Below are positions 56,711-64,000 of a DNA stretch of 64,000 nucleotides, piece after piece. The notes beneath the pieces were generated by a model. That model searched no databases. It was given only the letters and a program-made list of their open reading frames with translations, and had not been told where the DNA came from. The translations under genes and the position numbers were made by a program. Numbering within the stretch: position 1 is the first letter of the stretch; every line of letters begins with the position of its first letter. Source of the stretch: Lentzea sp033794685 (lineage in GTDB: Bacteria; Actinomycetota; Actinomycetes; Mycobacteriales; Pseudonocardiaceae); the NCBI GenBank assembly GCA_033794685.1, contig JARAYZ010000002.1. The stretch is one strand, 5' to 3'.

Positions 56711-57010
56711 GCCTCCTGACTTCAGGAACTTCAGGCCGATGACGCAGGCGATGATCCCGGTGAGGAACACGATCTTCCAGACGGAGACCGTCTCCTCGCC
56801 GGTGATCATCGCCCACGCCACGGTCAGGGCGGCCCCGATGCCGACCCACACCGCGTACGCGGTGCCGACCGGAATTCGTTTCATGCCAATGGAAAGCCCC
56901 GCCATGCTCAAGGTCGCGGCGACCGCGAAGAGCACGTAGGACTCCTGGGACAACGCCGTCGCCCACACCGCCTCGAGCACGGCGCTCGCCAGCAACACGG
57001 CCCAGTACAT
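56603..57010 (-). CDS. Small multidrug resistance (SMR) family transporter, subunit with C-terminal extension
   Basis: 135 residues, four transmembrane helices: MYWAVLLASAVLEAVWATALSQ (with the conserved membrane Glu), then TAYAVWVGIGAALTVAWAMI. After residue 105 a glycine/valine-rich tail of about 30 residues is unusual for the family and creates a 108-bp overlap with the convergent chitinase gene. Its start overlaps the stop of the companion SMR gene by one base. Paired SMR genes form heterodimeric antiporters (EbrAB/YkkCD type) for cationic compounds or guanidinium. Confidence 0.9.
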   Translation of the reverse strand: MYWAVLLASAVLEAVWATALSQESYVLFAVAATLSMAGLSIGMKRIPVGTAYAVWVGIGAALTVAWAMITGEETVSVWKIVFLTGIIACVIGLKFLKSGGSGVDGPPLVGGSGAVPELKPGAVGGTVAGGVETPS

Positions 57011-57324
57011 CAGCTCACCACCTTCAGGCCCGCGACGCAGCCGATCAACGCGACGAGCAGCAACGCCTTGGCCACCCCGAGCTTCTCCTCACCGCGCAGC
57101 ACCGCGACGAGCACCGTGAGCACGGCTCCCACGCCGACCCACACCGCGTACGCCGTGCCGACCGGGATCCCCCGCATCGCCCACGCGAGCCCGACGAGGC
57201 TCAAAGTCATGGTCACGGCCCACACCACCACCGGCCAAGGCCTGCGGAAACCGTTCGACGCCGCGAGCGCCGTGGCCCACACGGCCTCCAGCACCCCGGA
57301 CGCCACCAACACAACCCAGTACAT
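57010..57324 (-). CDS. Small multidrug resistance (SMR) family transporter, normal-length subunit
   Basis: 104 residues, four transmembrane helices; MYWVVLVASGVLEAVWATALA contains the essential Glu, and GTAYAVWVGVGAVLTVLVAVLRGEE the family signature. First gene of a two-gene operon. A perfect palindrome sits directly upstream of the ATG (57325-57340), which would place an operator over the start region of a leaderless transcript. No regulator gene is adjacent in the window. Confidence 0.93.
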   Translation of the reverse strand: MYWVVLVASGVLEAVWATALAASNGFRRPWPVVVWAVTMTLSLVGLAWAMRGIPVGTAYAVWVGVGAVLTVLVAVLRGEEKLGVAKALLLVALIGCVAGLKVVS

Positions 57325-57340
57325 TGGTACGACCGTACCA
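57325..57340. promoter_or_regulatory. Palindrome abutting the SMR start codon
   Basis: TGGTACG (57325-57331), 2 bp, CGTACCA (57334-57340), a perfect 7-2-7 inverted repeat touching the ATG at 57324. The form is TetR-like, but no TetR gene is near, so the regulator is presumably encoded elsewhere. Confidence 0.6.
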
Positions 57341-57375
57341 GAAAAGCGCGAACCGGCCAGCTACGATCACGTGAT

Positions 57376-58266
57376 GTGGCTCCCAGCCTGGAGAACCTGC
57401 TGGTCGTAGGCGTCGCGTCGAGCGCTCTGTTCGACCTGGCGCAGTCCGACGCCGTCTTCTCGACGGAGGGCGAACAGGCCTACCGCGCCTACCAGGAAGC
57501 CCACCTCGCCGAACCGTTCGCCGCGGGCGTCGCCTTCCCGTTCATCCGCCGCCTGCTACAGCTCAACGCACTGGCACCGCTGGTCGAGGTGATCGTGCTG
57601 TCGCGCAACTCCCCCGACACCGGCCTGCGCATCCTGCGCTCCGCCGCCCACCACGGCCTCACGATCACCCGCGCGATCTTCACCGAGGGCCGCGCCCCGC
57701 ACGAGTACATGCCGGCGCTGAACATGTCACTGTTCCTGTCCGCCAACGAGAAGGACGTCCGCAAGGCGACGCTGGCCGGCATGCCCGCGGGCCAGGTGCT
57801 CAAGTCGTCGTTCCAGGACGACGACGACCCGGCGCTGCGGATCGCGTTCGACTTCGACGGCGTCCTCGCCGACGACGCGTCCGAGCGGATCTACCAGAGC
57901 GGCGGGCTCGACCAGTTCCAGCGGCACGAGGCCACGAACGTCGTCACACCGCTGGATCCCGGACCGCTGAGGAACTTCCTCGCGGGCGTGAACCGGATCC
58001 AGCGCCAGGCCGAGGACCGCGTCCGGGTCTCGGTGGTCACGGCCCGGTCCGCCCCCGCCCACGAGCGCGCGATCAACAGCCTCAAGGCGTGGGGGCTCAC
58101 GGTGAACGACGCGTTCTTCCTTGGCGGGCTGCGGAAAGCGCCGATCCTGGACGTGCTCAGGCCGCACATCTTCTTCGACGACCAGCGCGGGCACCTGGTC
58201 CAGACAGTGCCGTGCGTGCACGTCCCGTTCGGGATCACCAACGAGAAGAGCCCGGCCACCGAGTGA
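57376..58266 (+). CDS. Cytosolic 5'-nucleotidase (NT5C1A-like)
   Basis: 296 residues from GTG 57376. It follows the 5'-nucleotidase family 1 layout: VVGVASSALFDL with the substrate-binding start, FPFIRRLLQLNAL, VEVIVLSRNSPDTGLRI, and the HAD motif IAFDFDGVLADDASE near residue 157, then VVTARSAPAHERAINSLKAWG and a metal-binding FFDDQRGH. It dephosphorylates nucleoside monophosphates. It is divergent from the SMR pair and followed by a hairpin shared with the convergent carboxylase gene. Confidence 0.88.
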   Translation: MAPSLENLLVVGVASSALFDLAQSDAVFSTEGEQAYRAYQEAHLAEPFAAGVAFPFIRRLLQLNALAPLVEVIVLSRNSPDTGLRILRSAAHHGLTITRAIFTEGRAPHEYMPALNMSLFLSANEKDVRKATLAGMPAGQVLKSSFQDDDDPALRIAFDFDGVLADDASERIYQSGGLDQFQRHEATNVVTPLDPGPLRNFLAGVNRIQRQAEDRVRVSVVTARSAPAHERAINSLKAWGLTVNDAFFLGGLRKAPILDVLRPHIFFDDQRGHLVQTVPCVHVPFGITNEKSPATE

Positions 58267-58274
58267 CCGGGCTC
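58248..58274. terminator. Hairpin between the 5'-nucleotidase and carboxylase genes
   Basis: GAGCCCGG (58248-58255) pairs with CCGGGCTC (58267-58274); the left arm lies inside the last codons of the nucleotidase gene. Suitable as a bidirectional terminator for the convergent genes. Confidence 0.5.
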
Positions 58275-58290
58275 CTTCCCTGACGAGCGA

Positions 58291-63756
<5,466 letters not shown>

Positions 63757-63943
63757 CGACTTCTCTCCTCGCGGACAGACAACCTCAGCGGCAGTCGCCG
63801 CCCAATCGATGTACACACTCTCGTCTACCAGCCGGTAACTGAACCGCTGGATCGGAACGAGTTGAGCAGCGTGCTTTGTATGAAACCAACAAGGCACCAG
63901 GTCCTCGGCACAGCTTCACTTGAGCCCGTGTCCCAACTCACGG
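63757..63943. promoter_or_regulatory. Leader and promoter region of the carboxylase gene
   Basis: About 190 bp upstream of the TTG start; the frame stays open to 63897 but has no conserved coding signature. The segment 63857-63899 is relatively AT-rich (TGCTTTGTATGAAACC) and may contain the promoter, read on the minus strand. Confidence 0.35.
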
Positions 63944-63982
63944 CCGGGTCCTCCCCCTTGTCCGCTTCGAGGGAGGACCCGG
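63944..63982. terminator. Strong hairpin terminator near the right edge
   Basis: CCGGGTCCTCCC (63944-63955) pairs perfectly with GGGAGGACCCGG (63971-63982) across a 15-base loop. It probably ends a transcript that enters from the right, insulating the carboxylase promoter. Confidence 0.65.
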
Positions 63983-64000
63983 ACGGTCAGGACTGCGGAA

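Overview
The window is 64 kb of very GC-rich chromosomal DNA from an actinomycete, most likely a member of the Pseudonocardiaceae (a Lentzea-, Saccharothrix- or Actinosynnema-like genus). This is inferred from base composition, frequent GTG and TTG starts, tightly packed genes with 4-bp stop/start overlaps, and lineage-typical families: an XRE / ImmA-IrrE / DUF6545-type membrane protein cluster, DUF6292, a SARP-NB-ARC-TPR regulator, a DasR-type chitinase operator, and a single-chain acyl-CoA carboxylase of about 1,820 residues. No rRNA, tRNA, CRISPR array, phage or intact insertion sequence was seen. Most of the window reads as ordinary chromosomal core/accessory sequence.

Layout. 0-4 kb: end of an XRE regulator, an ImmA/IrrE peptidase and a membrane protein, converging on a GMC oxidoreductase with a small partner subunit and an ABM monooxygenase. 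4-9 kb: an MFS efflux pump with a winged-helix-like tail, a SARP regulator and a small secreted four-cysteine protein. 9-15 kb: an EEP-family hydrolase, small DUF proteins, and a TetR-MmpL export pair with two tandem operators. 15-19 kb: TerC, a Spo0M-like protein and two CNNM/CBS membrane proteins in one direction. 19-27 kb: MerR plus a sugar-acid dehydratase, then a histidine-rich peptide divergent from a five-gene nickel/peptide ABC importer, which converges on a class F sortase with a DUF4397 surface protein. 28-33 kb: a PfkB remnant, a zinc-ribbon protein and a GAF regulator divergent from aldehyde dehydrogenase and DUF779, then two tandem DUF2199 proteins. 34-37.5 kb: a secreted hydrolase, an SnoaL-like protein, a GH18 chitinase, and a gene-free, repeat-rich 0.8-kb region containing a long hairpin. 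37.5-41 kb: duplicated SDR genes divergent from TetR, and a GbsR/MarR regulator divergent from a shortened FAD protein. 41-50 kb: PhoD and a secreted repeat protein, an aldo/keto reductase with a divergent MerR, MOSC, a phosphatase, DUF1304-cupin, LuxR, an FAD oxidoreductase and a SLOG-like protein. 50-58 kb: VOC/WYL pair, an RHH-Clp_N protein, a Ser/Thr kinase with an extracytoplasmic domain, an SDR, a second GH18 chitinase with ricin-type lectin domain, a paired SMR exporter and a 5'-nucleotidase. 58-64 kb: the giant acyl-CoA carboxylase.

A recurring theme is the self-contained divergent regulator/target pair with a visible palindrome between the two genes. Clear cases are TetR-MmpL, TetR-SDR, GbsR-FAD protein, MerR-aldo/keto reductase, WYL-VOC, GAF-aldehyde dehydrogenase and the RHH-Clp_N protein. 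The two chitinases 19 kb apart each carry a DasR-like site 45-50 bp upstream, so they are probably one regulon answering to amino sugars. The most unusual features are the hairpin/repeat region at 36.8-37.5 kb, the histidine-rich peptide facing a Nik-like importer, the perfect 18-bp inverted repeat that contains a start codon at 14176, and two genes that look like internally deleted remnants (27917-28207 and 40565-41098).
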